A DNA stretch of 42,843 nucleotides. Source: an uncultured Bacillota bacterium (GTDB taxonomy: Bacteria; Bacillota_I; Bacilli_A; RFN20; CAG-826). A model generated the notes under the pieces. The model was not told where the DNA came from. It ran no database searches and saw nothing but the letters and a program-made list of their open reading frames with translations. Shown here in pieces: positions 26,255-36,301 of this stretch; the first letter of the stretch is position 1; each line of letters starts with the position of its first letter. The position numbers and the translations under genes were made by a program. The stretch is taken from positions 1 to 42,843 of the forward strand of contig CAMORJ010000004.1 in NCBI GenBank assembly GCA_946623775.1, read 5' to 3'.

Positions 26255-29200
26255 ATGGGATTTTTCAGCAAAGCAAAAACGGTATGGATCTCCGCCTTGG
26301 CGGGATTTTCCGTTTTTCTTTTCGCGTGCGCGCAAATCAAGCCTACGCTCGCGTTGGTAGATCCTCTGTCCGATGAATCCGATTCCGTTTCGTATTCTTT
26401 CGGTCAAGAAGCGATCGCCAAGCAAATCAAGAGCGCTTTTAGAGAAGGCATATCGGCTTCGGCGTCTGGCCATCTGGCTTTTACCGTATCCGGCAAAGAA
26501 GCAACCAACACCGTCGAATTGAACGATGCTGCGGTGAACCTGCGCATCGATGGCTTATCTCTAACGGGCATCATGCTGTCTCTGCATGCGCCCATTAGCT
26601 ACGGAAACAACCATTTCGATTTCGATTTGAGCCTAACCAGGAATCAAAGCAATGAGCCCTATCTCTATTTCTCGGTTGACTCGCAGGAAAACGCTGACCT
26701 CAATCACGTCCGCTATAAAGTCAGCCTGGAAAGGTACTTCCCCTATGGAACCTCTTCCGACGAGGCAATCGACGATGAGACCGGAGGGATCCTTTCCTTC
26801 TCATACGGCCAATTGGATTGGCTCATTCACGACATCGCTGAAATCTTGACCGGCGAAGGCAGCCCCATCTCCGCCCCAAGCGAGGAAGAGCCAAGCGAAA
26901 TCTCCACCTCCGACATTTTGGATTCCCTCAACGAGATTGCGCAGACAACCGTTGATGCCGCCCCCTATTTTGTTTGGAATCTCCCAATAGGCGAAAAGAC
27001 CATACCTTTGGGCTTTGCTAGCGATGCGTCCTACAAACTCACCCGCATCGATTTCCCATCCAAAACAAGCGTGGGGGATTACAAGATTTCGGACGCCTTA
27101 TCCATTGCGCTTTCTCTCGAGCTTCAGGCCAGCGATGCCCCGCTTTCTTTTGGCCCGAGATATCACGACGGCGCTTATAGGGAGCTGCAAAACAGCGCAT
27201 CGCTTTTCGAAAAAGTCGCAACATTGGTCACCGAACCTCAATTCGGCCTCACATTCGACGGAAGCCTCCGCAATTATGTCGCGCCGCAGACCAATCCAGA
27301 CGACCCAACCATCCTCGATCAGGAAGAAATCGATGAGCTATTGAATCTTCGCCTCAACGCGAACGTCGATTATTCATCATACGTCCTCAACGCTTTTGAT
27401 GGAGACATCGAACTTGGCTACGTCGAAGACAGCGTCGTCGCCAAAACCCAAGAAGCCTCTTTCTACTTCGACGCAGGCGAAGAAGGAATGGGGGCCGAGG
27501 CATTTTTCGAGGTAAACCACATCCTCATGGCCAAAGCCACCAAAACCGTTTTGGACGCCTTCATCGCCGACTTGGTCGAAGCGTTTGGGAAAATCGACAT
27601 CATCGAATTGCTGTTCGGCAGTTTGAAGGACGCGATAGAGAGCCTTCTGTCATCCGCGGCGGTCGAAGGCATTAAGGAAGGCACCTACGATGAGGTCGTC
27701 CCGCTTTTGGAATCCATCCAAACGGAAGACAATCTGATTTCGCTGACATTAAATGGCGAGGCCATGTCCCTTTCCGGGCAAATCAAAGTGACCTTGGACG
27801 GAAACGAAAACAATTCGCTCGTATCCGTGGAGTTCACCGACTTCTGCATCGACTCTTTCTACATCAACGGCACCCTGTCCATCGCGGATTATGAGGCACC
27901 GGCCATCGAGAATCCCGAGGATTATCACGAAATGACCCATCTGCAAAGCGTGGAAGAGCAAGTCGTGGGCATCCTCCAAAACGAATCCGCTTCTTTCGAA
28001 TTATCGGGGCATCTATATAAACTCGGGCAAAATGAGAAAGACGTCACAGGGCAGCCGCAGGGCTTCGATTTCTCCGGCACCGCTCACATCGACGTGGAGA
28101 ATAAGCGCGGAGCAGGCGAATTGACTTTCACCGATCGCAAAGACGAATACCGCAACGACCATCACCTCAAAATCAATGTCCAAGGGCCCGAAGGCGAATC
28201 CGAGGAGGACAACTACACCGCCTCCTATACTTCCGGCGTAAACAACATGCTCGTCACCTATGACTCCCGCAACGACTCGCATCCAAGCGGCGAGAACCGC
28301 ACGGATCCGAAATCGAGCCCCCTCGCGGCCAGATTCTCCATACACTCCCTCAACGACATAATCGATCTCGTCAAAGGGTTGCTGGACAGCGAAGATGACC
28401 GCTTCAAGAGGCTCTTCTCCTCCTTCTCCCAAGAACAGGCGACCGATTTGATTTCGGCGATTTCCAGCAAGCAGTACTTCAGTTTGTTCAAGTACGACCT
28501 CATCGAGGAAGCGAACCTTGGGGCGAATAAGTCGACCATCAAAATCCCCGGCTCCTTATTGGGTCAGACAAAGCCCTTGCAGATCGAGATGGAATATTAC
28601 CCCGAGGATTCCCTTAACAAAGGCATCAAAACGCTGAACGTCCTCGCTTATTTGGATGCGGAAGACGATGATGGCAATGCAGTGGAGCGCGAGCTTTACA
28701 TCAGCATTTCCTCTATCGCCACCCCCGTCGATCCCAGCGGTTTGGAAATCCTTTCCGCGGATTACGCGTCCAATCCATCCTCCTATATGGATTTCTCCAG
28801 CCTGTCGCCGCTTTTGGATTATCTCTACGGCACCGCAACCTTAGGCGAGACTGAGACAAGCAAAGCGTCAACCTATCAGTTGGAGGGAACCATCGCCGCA
28901 AGCCTCGGCTCATTGGATTTGAAGAAAATCGAAGTCAAGTTCTACGCTTACGTCAACGGAGCCACCACGAAATTGCACGCCCAGCTGAGCAAAATCCCGG
29001 TTATCTCAGGATTCACCGACAGCGGTTCTCTAGGCATCGGAGCGATCGGAAACGTCTTGCTCAACCAAAGGCAAACGGACATCTATTATTACGCCGACGG
29101 AGCCAACAAAGACGGCACCATCCTCATGATGAGGAAGGATGTGTATAGCAAAGTGTTCTGGAAGGATACCTATCTTTCCTATGCCTGCATGAGCGGACGC

Positions 29201-29692
29201 GAAATCCGCTCGGACATCGCTGGCTGGCTTGTTTCCTATGCGCTTGGCATCAACATGAATGCCTTCACCTCCGACAAAGACAAAGCAAAGAAATCTCCCC
29301 ACGCGGAAGACATCATTGAGAGCTTCTCATTCGCTTCCGGACCGAAATGGAGCGCGACCATCAATTTAGGCGAGGCGCTTGACACAACCGCGCTTGGGAC
29401 AACCTCTTTGACGATTTCCGGCTTGACCTGCAAGAAAGGAACGAATACTTGGAAAACGCTATCGTCCCTCACTGCTTCAGTCCCTGTCCAACTGCTTGGG
29501 CTTGATGTTCTAAGCCTTAACGTCAGCCTATCCTTGAAGAACGTATCGGCCACAAATTACAGCGACGGCTGGACGAATAACGCTTCCAGCTATAATTCCA
29601 ATTTCAACGATGGCAAATCGTCTTATGCCCGTAACCCGCTATATAACGGCAGTAGCGTCGCGGCCAACTATTATAAGGACAACAAAATTTGA
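26255..29692 (+). CDS. Large uncharacterised extracytoplasmic protein, paralog B
   Basis: 1145 aa; N-term hydrophobic segment WISALAGFSVFLFACAQ; colinear with paralog A (for example GIKEGTYDEVVPLLES..DNLI..VTLDGNENNSLVS versus GIKEGHYEWALDLLDV..DNLI..VTLDGRENKSLLS). Confidence 0.88.
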   Translation: MGFFSKAKTVWISALAGFSVFLFACAQIKPTLALVDPLSDESDSVSYSFGQEAIAKQIKSAFREGISASASGHLAFTVSGKEATNTVELNDAAVNLRIDGLSLTGIMLSLHAPISYGNNHFDFDLSLTRNQSNEPYLYFSVDSQENADLNHVRYKVSLERYFPYGTSSDEAIDDETGGILSFSYGQLDWLIHDIAEILTGEGSPISAPSEEEPSEISTSDILDSLNEIAQTTVDAAPYFVWNLPIGEKTIPLGFASDASYKLTRIDFPSKTSVGDYKISDALSIALSLELQASDAPLSFGPRYHDGAYRELQNSASLFEKVATLVTEPQFGLTFDGSLRNYVAPQTNPDDPTILDQEEIDELLNLRLNANVDYSSYVLNAFDGDIELGYVEDSVVAKTQEASFYFDAGEEGMGAEAFFEVNHILMAKATKTVLDAFIADLVEAFGKIDIIELLFGSLKDAIESLLSSAAVEGIKEGTYDEVVPLLESIQTEDNLISLTLNGEAMSLSGQIKVTLDGNENNSLVSVEFTDFCIDSFYINGTLSIADYEAPAIENPEDYHEMTHLQSVEEQVVGILQNESASFELSGHLYKLGQNEKDVTGQPQGFDFSGTAHIDVENKRGAGELTFTDRKDEYRNDHHLKINVQGPEGESEEDNYTASYTSGVNNMLVTYDSRNDSHPSGENRTDPKSSPLAARFSIHSLNDIIDLVKGLLDSEDDRFKRLFSSFSQEQATDLISAISSKQYFSLFKYDLIEEANLGANKSTIKIPGSLLGQTKPLQIEMEYYPEDSLNKGIKTLNVLAYLDAEDDDGNAVERELYISISSIATPVDPSGLEILSADYASNPSSYMDFSSLSPLLDYLYGTATLGETETSKASTYQLEGTIAASLGSLDLKKIEVKFYAYVNGATTKLHAQLSKIPVISGFTDSGSLGIGAIGNVLLNQRQTDIYYYADGANKDGTILMMRKDVYSKVFWKDTYLSYACMSGREIRSDIAGWLVSYALGINMNAFTSDKDKAKKSPHAEDIIESFSFASGPKWSATINLGEALDTTALGTTSLTISGLTCKKGTNTWKTLSSLTASVPVQLLGLDVLSLNVSLSLKNVSATNYSDGWTNNASSYNSNFNDGKSSYARNPLYNGSSVAANYYKDNKI

Positions 29693-29717
29693 ACTTGATG
29701 TTCCCAAGGTCTAAAAT
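29689..29717 (+). promoter_or_regulatory. Sigma70-type promoter for the membrane HTH gene: TTGAAC, 17-nt spacer, TAAAAT
   Basis: -35 at 29689-29694 overlaps the upstream TGA stop; -10 at 29712-29717; ATG 9 nt further downstream. Confidence 0.6.
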
Positions 29718-29726
29718 AGCAACGCA

Positions 29727-30350
29727 ATGGAAAACCTGGCTACGATAGTAGGCAAAAACATCGCCTCCCTCCGCAAGGCAAGGGGGCTTACCCAGCAAGA
29801 ACTCGCGCAGGAAATCAATTACAGCGATAAATCGATTTCGAAATGGGAGCTCGGCTATGCCGTCCCATCTTTGGATATCTTGATGGACATTGCTGCATTT
29901 TTTAATGTCACCATCGATTATCTGACGCAAGAGCACTCCCCGGAATCGATCGATGAAGCGGCCGCAACCAGCGAGAAAATGAAAATCGACCCGAACAGGC
30001 CGATCATCATCGCCCTGACCATGATGGTCATCATATTGGTGGGCCTATCGATTTTCCTGGCTGCGGTTTTTATGAGAAAAGACCCAAACGCCCCACTGCC
30101 ATGGTCGATCTTTTTTTGGATCATTCCTGTGTGCTGCTTCTTGGCCGCTCTGGAGGTCAAACACTTCTACCACAACAAGCTGTGGTTCGTCTCCCTTCTG
30201 AGCGCATTCGTATGGTCGTTGCTTCTATGCTTCTGCTTCCAGTATGCATTCTATAACCAAGTCAGGGAGAACATCTGGTTCATCTTGACCGTTGGCATAC
30301 CTGTGCAAGTCATCTTCATCCTGTTCCAAAAGATACAGCCAAAACAATAA
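29727..30350 (+). CDS. XRE-family HTH regulator with C-terminal membrane segments
   Basis: IASLRKARGLTQQELAQEINYSDKSISKWELGYAVPSLDILMDIAAFFNVTIDYL, then several hydrophobic segments. Confidence 0.92.
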   Translation: MENLATIVGKNIASLRKARGLTQQELAQEINYSDKSISKWELGYAVPSLDILMDIAAFFNVTIDYLTQEHSPESIDEAAATSEKMKIDPNRPIIIALTMMVIILVGLSIFLAAVFMRKDPNAPLPWSIFFWIIPVCCFLAALEVKHFYHNKLWFVSLLSAFVWSLLLCFCFQYAFYNQVRENIWFILTVGIPVQVIFILFQKIQPKQ

Positions 30351-30355
30351 ACAAA

Positions 30356-30375
30356 GAAGGGGCACGGCCCCTTTT
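30356..30375 (+). terminator. Intrinsic terminator after the HTH gene
   Basis: AAGGGGC-ACG-GCCCCTT-TTT. Confidence 0.75.
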
Positions 30376-30394
30376 TCAATCCGATTCTTTTGTT

Positions 30395-31066
30395 TCAATT
30401 AGCGGCGAATTCAATTGAGATGACGTACATGGCGTATTTACTGAGATTCGCCAATTTGAAATACCCTTCCATATCAAATTCGAATACACGTACCCCTTCT
30501 TTTTCGCTAACAGAAGGTGTTTTCTCGATGGTGGGATCCTCGCTTTGCCCAGCATAGAACGTTGGCACGCCGCTGAAATCATCGCCGTTGTATGCGCGGA
30601 TTTTGATGCCCATGGAGACATGGCAGGACGAGAAAGCGGATTTCGAATAGATATAGCTCTCATACTTCTTCATTTGAATGGTTCCGTCCCATTCGCCGTG
30701 ACCTGGTTGGATATAGTCGCCGAAGAAAGAAACGGTTTGCCCATCGCTTCTAGTTGCCTGGAATGGGTAATCGTTCAAATACTGGCTTTGCTGGGTGGAA
30801 ATCAATAAGTCGCTATTCAGGGTCAGCGTCCATGATTCCGCAGGCTCCTCTTTTTCCGAAGTGGAGCTAACGGCTGAGGACGTTGAAGATTCTTGCGAAA
30901 GAGTTGATGATGATTCCGAAGATGGCGCGGACGAAATGGATTCGCTAGATGCAACCGAGGAAGGCGCTTCCGTGCTGTTGCTATTGTAATCGGTGGATTT
31001 CGTTTCGCCGCATGCAACTAAGACAAACGCGGAGCCGAGCAATGCCACGAGTAATTCTTTTCTCAT
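30395..31066 (-). CDS. Ser/Glu-rich lipoprotein, uncharacterised
   Basis: MRKELLVALLGSAFVLVACGETKSTD lipobox followed by a Ser-rich linker. GGGGGT Shine-Dalgarno upstream of ATG 31066. Confidence 0.82.
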   Translation of the reverse strand: MRKELLVALLGSAFVLVACGETKSTDYNSNSTEAPSSVASSESISSAPSSESSSTLSQESSTSSAVSSTSEKEEPAESWTLTLNSDLLISTQQSQYLNDYPFQATRSDGQTVSFFGDYIQPGHGEWDGTIQMKKYESYIYSKSAFSSCHVSMGIKIRAYNGDDFSGVPTFYAGQSEDPTIEKTPSVSEKEGVRVFEFDMEGYFKLANLSKYAMYVISIEFAAN

Positions 31067-31194
31067 GAATGAATACCCCCAATAACGCATCGATTATACT
31101 CTTTTGCGAACGCGCGCGCATTTTCATGCGCATATATAGTGCAAAAAACGAAATGGGTGCTATGATTGCCCCGTGTCACGAAAGGAGACTCATT

Positions 31195-32967
31195 ATGAGT
31201 AAAACATCTTGGGACCTCTCCCCGTTCTTCAAAAGCGAAGAAGAATTCCTTGCCGCCCTTGAAGAATTTAAGAAAATCCCACCCATCATCGCCTCTTATG
31301 CCGGGCAATTATCAGACGAAGAAAAGCTGAAAGAATACTTCCGCCTGAACAAGAGGATGAACAAAGACTTGGCGCGTCTATATTATTTCGCCTCCATGCG
31401 CAGCGACCTCGATAAGAAAAACGTCGCCAATGCAAGCGATCTCAGCAAAGTGCAAATCGCCTTGCGCGATTTAGGGGAAGCCGCAAGTTTCGAAGAACCG
31501 GAACTCCTATCCCTGGGGAAAGAAAAGCTGGACGCCTTCATTGCCAAATACCCCGAATTCCAAGAGTACGCTTTCTCCATGGAAAAACTATTCCGCGGGC
31601 AAGCGCATGTTCTCACTCCAGACAAAGAGAAGCTTTTGTCGTCTTTCTCGGCCGTCGTAAGCGAATCCAGAAATCTGTATTCCGTGCTTTCCATCGCCGA
31701 TAGGAAACCCGCCAAAGCGACTTTGAGCGACGGAAGCATCGTCGATGTCAATCAAGCAAACTGGAGTTCGCTCGTCGCCAAAGCCAAATCGCCTGAAGAC
31801 CGTCAGAAGATCTTCGAAACCCTATACGCCTACTATGACGAGCACAAGACAACCTACGGGGAGATCTACAATCTTTCCATGCAATCCCAGCTCGCTTCCG
31901 TTAAGGCGCGCGGCTATAAATCCATATTGGATTTGCATCTGTTCCATAACGCGATTCCCGAGGACGTTTTCCATAATCTCGTGGAGGTCGCAAGCCAAAA
32001 CGCCGAACCCCTGCATGAATATTACGAGCTCCGCCGCAAATATTTGGGCTTAAAGAAGCATCGTTCATACGATCGTTTCATCCAACTCGCCGAGCCAAAG
32101 AAAAAATACACTTATGACGAGGCCAAAGACCTCTTCTTTGCCTCCATCGCCTCTTTCCCAGAGGACTTCCAGGCCAAAGCGCACGAAGTATTGAAAGATG
32201 GATACGTCGATGTATATCCCGCCGAAGGAAAACGCTCTGGCGCCTATTCTAACGGCGGCGATGATTTCCACCCCTATATCCTCCTCAACTTCAACGGAGA
32301 GCTTGACGACTGCTTCACGCTTGCGCACGAATCCGGTCACTCCATCCACACGCTTTATTCCGAGGAATCTCAGCCGACGCTATTGCAGGATTACACCATC
32401 TTCGTTGCGGAGATCGCCTCTACATTCAATGAGCATAATCTCTTGGACTACCTGCTTAAATCCGGGACGCTGTCCAAAGAAGACAAGATTTTCTTGCTCC
32501 AAAAGTCCATCGACGAAATCATGAGCACCTTCTACCGTCAAACTTTGTTTGGGCAGTATGAATACGAAATCTCAAAGCTCGTAGAGCAAGGCGAGCCGAT
32601 CGACTTCCAAGTCTTATCTGCCAAGATGGTGGAACTATACAAAATCTATTATGGAATCGACATCGAGGAAGAAGGGCTCAAGCCACTCGTATGGGCTTAT
32701 ATCCCCCACCTCTTCAATTCCCCCTTCTATGTATATCAATATGCGACTTCGTTCACTTCGTCTATGCTGATTTACGAAAGGGTCAAAAATGGAGAGCCCG
32801 GCGCATTTGAGCAGTATCTAAATCTGCTGCGTTCAGGCGGAAGCGATTACCCCGTGGCTCAAGTCAAAGCCGCAGGCGTCGACCTAACGACGAAAGAACC
32901 ATATCTAGCCGTTATCCGCCGCATGAAAGAGCTTGTTGCCGAATTGAAAGAGTTGCTCGAAGAATAA
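31195..32967 (+). CDS. pepF: Oligoendopeptidase F (M3 family)
   Basis: FTLAHESGHSIHTLYSEE zinc site (HExxH), PILLNFNGEL region, M3 C-terminus; AAAGGAG Shine-Dalgarno before ATG 31195 (ORF track start 31069 is too far upstream). Confidence 0.95.
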   Translation: MSKTSWDLSPFFKSEEEFLAALEEFKKIPPIIASYAGQLSDEEKLKEYFRLNKRMNKDLARLYYFASMRSDLDKKNVANASDLSKVQIALRDLGEAASFEEPELLSLGKEKLDAFIAKYPEFQEYAFSMEKLFRGQAHVLTPDKEKLLSSFSAVVSESRNLYSVLSIADRKPAKATLSDGSIVDVNQANWSSLVAKAKSPEDRQKIFETLYAYYDEHKTTYGEIYNLSMQSQLASVKARGYKSILDLHLFHNAIPEDVFHNLVEVASQNAEPLHEYYELRRKYLGLKKHRSYDRFIQLAEPKKKYTYDEAKDLFFASIASFPEDFQAKAHEVLKDGYVDVYPAEGKRSGAYSNGGDDFHPYILLNFNGELDDCFTLAHESGHSIHTLYSEESQPTLLQDYTIFVAEIASTFNEHNLLDYLLKSGTLSKEDKIFLLQKSIDEIMSTFYRQTLFGQYEYEISKLVEQGEPIDFQVLSAKMVELYKIYYGIDIEEEGLKPLVWAYIPHLFNSPFYVYQYATSFTSSMLIYERVKNGEPGAFEQYLNLLRSGGSDYPVAQVKAAGVDLTTKEPYLAVIRRMKELVAELKELLEE

Positions 32968-32970
32968 TCA

Positions 32971-33002
32971 AAAACTCGTTCCGAAGCCCGGAACGAGTTT
33001 TC
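32971..33002. terminator. Bidirectional intrinsic terminator between pepF and the convergent gene
   Basis: AAAACTCGTTCCG-AAGC-CCGGAACGAGTTTT-type hairpin. Confidence 0.85.
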
Positions 33003-33008
33003 TTATGC

Positions 33009-34025
33009 TTATTTTTCCCTTGCCTGACGCTTTTTGCCGCGTTGAATGGCTTTGGCGACTTCAGGCGAAACAGGCTCGTCTTCGCCGACGGTGATCAACG
33101 GAACTTCGACGACATTGCCCTTTGAGTCAACCGCTTTAACCGTCCTTGCGGGAGCAGGCGATGATTGCCTTCCCGCCTCAAGCGCGGCTTGTATTGCCTG
33201 CTGGTCTGCGCGCAAAGCGTCGAATTGCCCCGAGAAATATAAATAATCCAGCTCATCGCCTTTGGCACGACCATAGGAGTCGATGATATTTTCCCTCATC
33301 CTGCGGTATGTATCGGGGTCCATGGCCTGATTCATTCCCGGGACGGCGTGATCTTCGTATAGCAAGCGGACCATGGCATCGTAATCGCGATTGATCCACA
33401 TTTTGCGGAATGACTTCTTAAACGCCCTCTTTTCTTTGCCATTAAGCTTTCTCAGCATAAGGCTTCGACGAGAATAGATTGGGGAGAAGCGACCATGGAT
33501 CAACGGATCGAACCAAGAGAACATCCCTATCAACAATCCGAAACCATAGAAAGTGATTTCCGAGAACAAAATTATGAGTCGCACTATGTTGTGCACAGCG
33601 GGCGTATTATCTCCGAATATCGTAGGGAAGAAATGGAGGAAAACGTATTTAAATAGACCCGCCACCAATGCAACAGATCCGGCCAAAACAAGAAAAACCA
33701 GGAGGGGCGTGTATCCTTTTTTGCGCTTTTTCATCCATAGAACGAGGATGAAAGCGAGCAAGCCGCCAGGAACTCCCAAGATAGCCCAGCCACCAGCAAC
33801 GATGAACCTGTTGATCGTCAAGACATATACCCAGTTGTCAGTAAAAGCGACGGTCAGCTTAAATTGAGAAGCGAAGTTGATGAACGGCTGATAATACCTT
33901 GCTAAGCCATAGGAAAGGAAGGCAGCAAAGCATAGAAGGAAAACAAAAATGCCCATAACGGGGATGGCAACCCGATTTCGCGACGGCCTGCCGTCCTCGA
34001 GCAATTTCTCTGTGACCATTGCCAT
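33009..34025 (-). CDS. Uncharacterised multi-TM membrane protein
   Basis: Hydrophobic segments VAIPVMGIFVFLLCFAAFLSYGLARYY, GLLAFILVLWMKKRK, LLVFLVLAGSVALVAGLF. Start uncertain (ORF track 34070 is a TTG). Confidence 0.75.
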   Translation of the reverse strand: MAMVTEKLLEDGRPSRNRVAIPVMGIFVFLLCFAAFLSYGLARYYQPFINFASQFKLTVAFTDNWVYVLTINRFIVAGGWAILGVPGGLLAFILVLWMKKRKKGYTPLLVFLVLAGSVALVAGLFKYVFLHFFPTIFGDNTPAVHNIVRLIILFSEITFYGFGLLIGMFSWFDPLIHGRFSPIYSRRSLMLRKLNGKEKRAFKKSFRKMWINRDYDAMVRLLYEDHAVPGMNQAMDPDTYRRMRENIIDSYGRAKGDELDYLYFSGQFDALRADQQAIQAALEAGRQSSPAPARTVKAVDSKGNVVEVPLITVGEDEPVSPEVAKAIQRGKKRQAREK

Positions 34026-34156
34026 GATTGAAATACCTGGGTAAAGAAAAATTTTATTTTCCTTTAACAATCATGCAACCGATTGGGCAAAATGACAAGG
34101 GTTTTAGGCTTTCTCAAGACGGCAATAAGAAGTAAAATTAGAGACGAGGTAATCAA

Positions 34157-34708
34157 ATGAAAGACCACAAGATACTTATCGCTTATTTCTCTCATGGAGG
34201 AGAGAATCTCGTCGATGACGAAATCATCGATATCGGCCCAATTGGGAACACCAAGAAAGCCGCCCAGGAATTAGCTTGTCAGCTAGAGGCTTTGGGATAC
34301 AAGCCCAACTTATTTGAAATTGACGCTCTCATCCCCTACCCCGTCAGCTACGACGAGACCAACGCTAGGGCAAGGCAGGAAAAAGAAGATGGGGCGATGC
34401 CATTGATAAAAGATGGTCCGAACAACTACGAACTTTACGATACTATTTTCCTCGGCTATCCGAACTGGTGGGGAACCGCTCCTGCGCCCGTTTTCTCTTT
34501 CTTGCGCGATCATCAGACTAAAGGAAAGACGCTGGTTCCGTTTGTCACTCACGGCGGGCAGATGTTTATGTATTCCCTGGACGACATCAAAAGCGCGGCG
34601 CCGGAAGCTGAAATCAAAAAAGGATTCGCTATCGCGGCCGCATACCTATCCGCAGCCCCGAGCGTAATAAAGGGTTGGCTAGAATCCAACAAAGACTACT
34701 TTGAATAA
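34157..34708 (+). CDS. Flavodoxin family protein
   Basis: KILIAYFSHGGENLVDDE, DTIFLGYPNWWGTAPAPVFSFL, LVPFVTHGG are flavodoxin-type motifs. Confidence 0.92.
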   Translation: MKDHKILIAYFSHGGENLVDDEIIDIGPIGNTKKAAQELACQLEALGYKPNLFEIDALIPYPVSYDETNARARQEKEDGAMPLIKDGPNNYELYDTIFLGYPNWWGTAPAPVFSFLRDHQTKGKTLVPFVTHGGQMFMYSLDDIKSAAPEAEIKKGFAIAAAYLSAAPSVIKGWLESNKDYFE

Positions 34709-34712
34709 TAAC

Positions 34713-34760
34713 AAAGAAGGCACCTAGAAGCGCTTAAACGCATACACGGGTGCCTTCTTT
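34713..34760 (+). terminator. Intrinsic terminator after flavodoxin gene
   Basis: AAAGAAGGCACC ... GGGTGCCTTCTTTT long stem. Confidence 0.75.
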
Positions 34761-34775
34761 TAATTTTTTTCGGAA

Positions 34776-35336
34776 TCACTGAACCGAGAAATAAACCTGC
34801 GTAAGACGTTCTTCCATGGTCAGATATAAATCCATCTGATTCTCTTTTTCGCGGCCTCGCATCAAGGCGACAACTTCCTGTCGAATATCGTTTGCCTCTG
34901 GAACCAAATGATAGCCAGCTTGCACATAGTCTTCGATTGAGGAAGACAAGGAACATAGATATGGAAGGTGCTTATACGCTTCTTCGCGTTTGGAGATGGA
35001 ATGAGCGAAGGCACAATAAAGAATCGCCATATCGCACATGGGCGAATTTTCTTCTGGGAATGGATAAACTATATCGGTTTCTTCGGATTGAACCCGCCTC
35101 AATTTGTAAAGCTCATAGGCTTTGTATGGCAGAACAGATAACAACTCTTGCTGCATATACATCTCATCGAGAAGGCCATACAAAAATGCAAATACCTCGT
35201 AAAAGCCTGGCGCTTGCGCTTCTCTCCCAACCTTCGATATGAAATCGTCTTCAATCAAGCGAACCAAAACACCAAATCGTCCTGCTTCGGACAAAATGTC
35301 CTCTTCTTGCATGGGTGTTAGGAGTGTATCTTCCAT
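34776..35336 (-). CDS. Uncharacterised soluble helical protein (186 aa)
   Basis: Intact ORF with ATG start and consistent position between two terminators; no recognised motif. Confidence 0.7.
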   Translation of the reverse strand: MEDTLLTPMQEEDILSEAGRFGVLVRLIEDDFISKVGREAQAPGFYEVFAFLYGLLDEMYMQQELLSVLPYKAYELYKLRRVQSEETDIVYPFPEENSPMCDMAILYCAFAHSISKREEAYKHLPYLCSLSSSIEDYVQAGYHLVPEANDIRQEVVALMRGREKENQMDLYLTMEERLTQVYFSVQ

Positions 35337-35421
35337 ATCTATAAATGAATTTTAAGCGAAATGTGCAAAGTTTCCACTATTAATTCAGCAGCAAGTAATC
35401 ATTGCATTTGATGCGCCGAAG

Positions 35422-35444
35422 AAAAAGCCCGCATTTTAGCGGGC
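35422..35444 (-). terminator. Intrinsic terminator downstream of 35456..36295
   Basis: AAGCCCGC-ATTTTA-GCGGGC; minus strand ends CTTTTTC. Confidence 0.8.
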
Positions 35445-35455
35445 CGGTCGTAATA

Positions 35456-36295
35456 TCATTGCTTGACTTTGACTTTTGTAAAGAAAGGCTGGACCCTAAG
35501 TTGGGCTTCTCCGGTATAAACAGGAATTTTAGTAACGCCTTTTTTATTTAGCGACGGCATGCGGAATCTGCCTTGGACGATTCCAATGATGTCGGCTTGC
35601 ATATGATTGTCCACGGATCCTTCGGGCAGTTCCATGGTAAACTGCTTTCTCATTCTGTCGCCGCCTTGGTTGCGAGCGCCGATAACATGAGACTTCTTTT
35701 CCGCTTTCGCGTCCACCAGGATAAAGCCAAACCACGCATCCGGATCCGTGATATTGGTGATGTCAAAACCAACTTTGACCAAGAATATTTTGCGTGTCCT
35801 ATCATGAACTACTTCCGGATCCACATATAAAGAAATGCTGGTGTTGCCGATTGTTTTGCTGACGGTTGTGCCAGCGCCAGCGCCAATTTTATCGTAATCG
35901 ATTCGGAGATACGCTTCGTTGAAACCGTCGTATTTCAGCGCTGCAGCAAGTTTGGAAACCATCAGATTGTAAAGCATCGTCCCGGCTTGGACGGAATAGT
36001 ACTCCTCATCCTCGAAATAATAATGGATGCGGCCGAACAATTCCGCCTGTTTGGTTACATAAAGGAGCAAATAACGCAGGGAGCCTTCCAAATCCAAAAG
36101 GCTGGCTTTCGGGGACAGGATGCATGCATTCACAACTCCGGCCAAATAGCAGATGTGCGAGGCGAGAGTCGACTTGAATTTCTCCAGTGCGCCATCGCAG
36201 GAATACTGAATGAGCGCATTCAAATTGCCGACGGCCTTCTCGCCTTTCAAGAGCAGTCCAAGAGATTGGTCTGTTGAGTCACTTTTGACAATCAT
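35456..36295 (-). CDS. Uncharacterised soluble protein
   Basis: Long ORF; start set to ATG 36295 (MIVKSDSTDQSLGLL) because TATAAT lies exactly 6 nt upstream. Confidence 0.8.
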   Translation of the reverse strand: MIVKSDSTDQSLGLLLKGEKAVGNLNALIQYSCDGALEKFKSTLASHICYLAGVVNACILSPKASLLDLEGSLRYLLLYVTKQAELFGRIHYYFEDEEYYSVQAGTMLYNLMVSKLAAALKYDGFNEAYLRIDYDKIGAGAGTTVSKTIGNTSISLYVDPEVVHDRTRKIFLVKVGFDITNITDPDAWFGFILVDAKAEKKSHVIGARNQGGDRMRKQFTMELPEGSVDNHMQADIIGIVQGRFRMPSLNKKGVTKIPVYTGEAQLRVQPFFTKVKVKQ

Positions 36296-36301
36296 GGCTA
36301 A

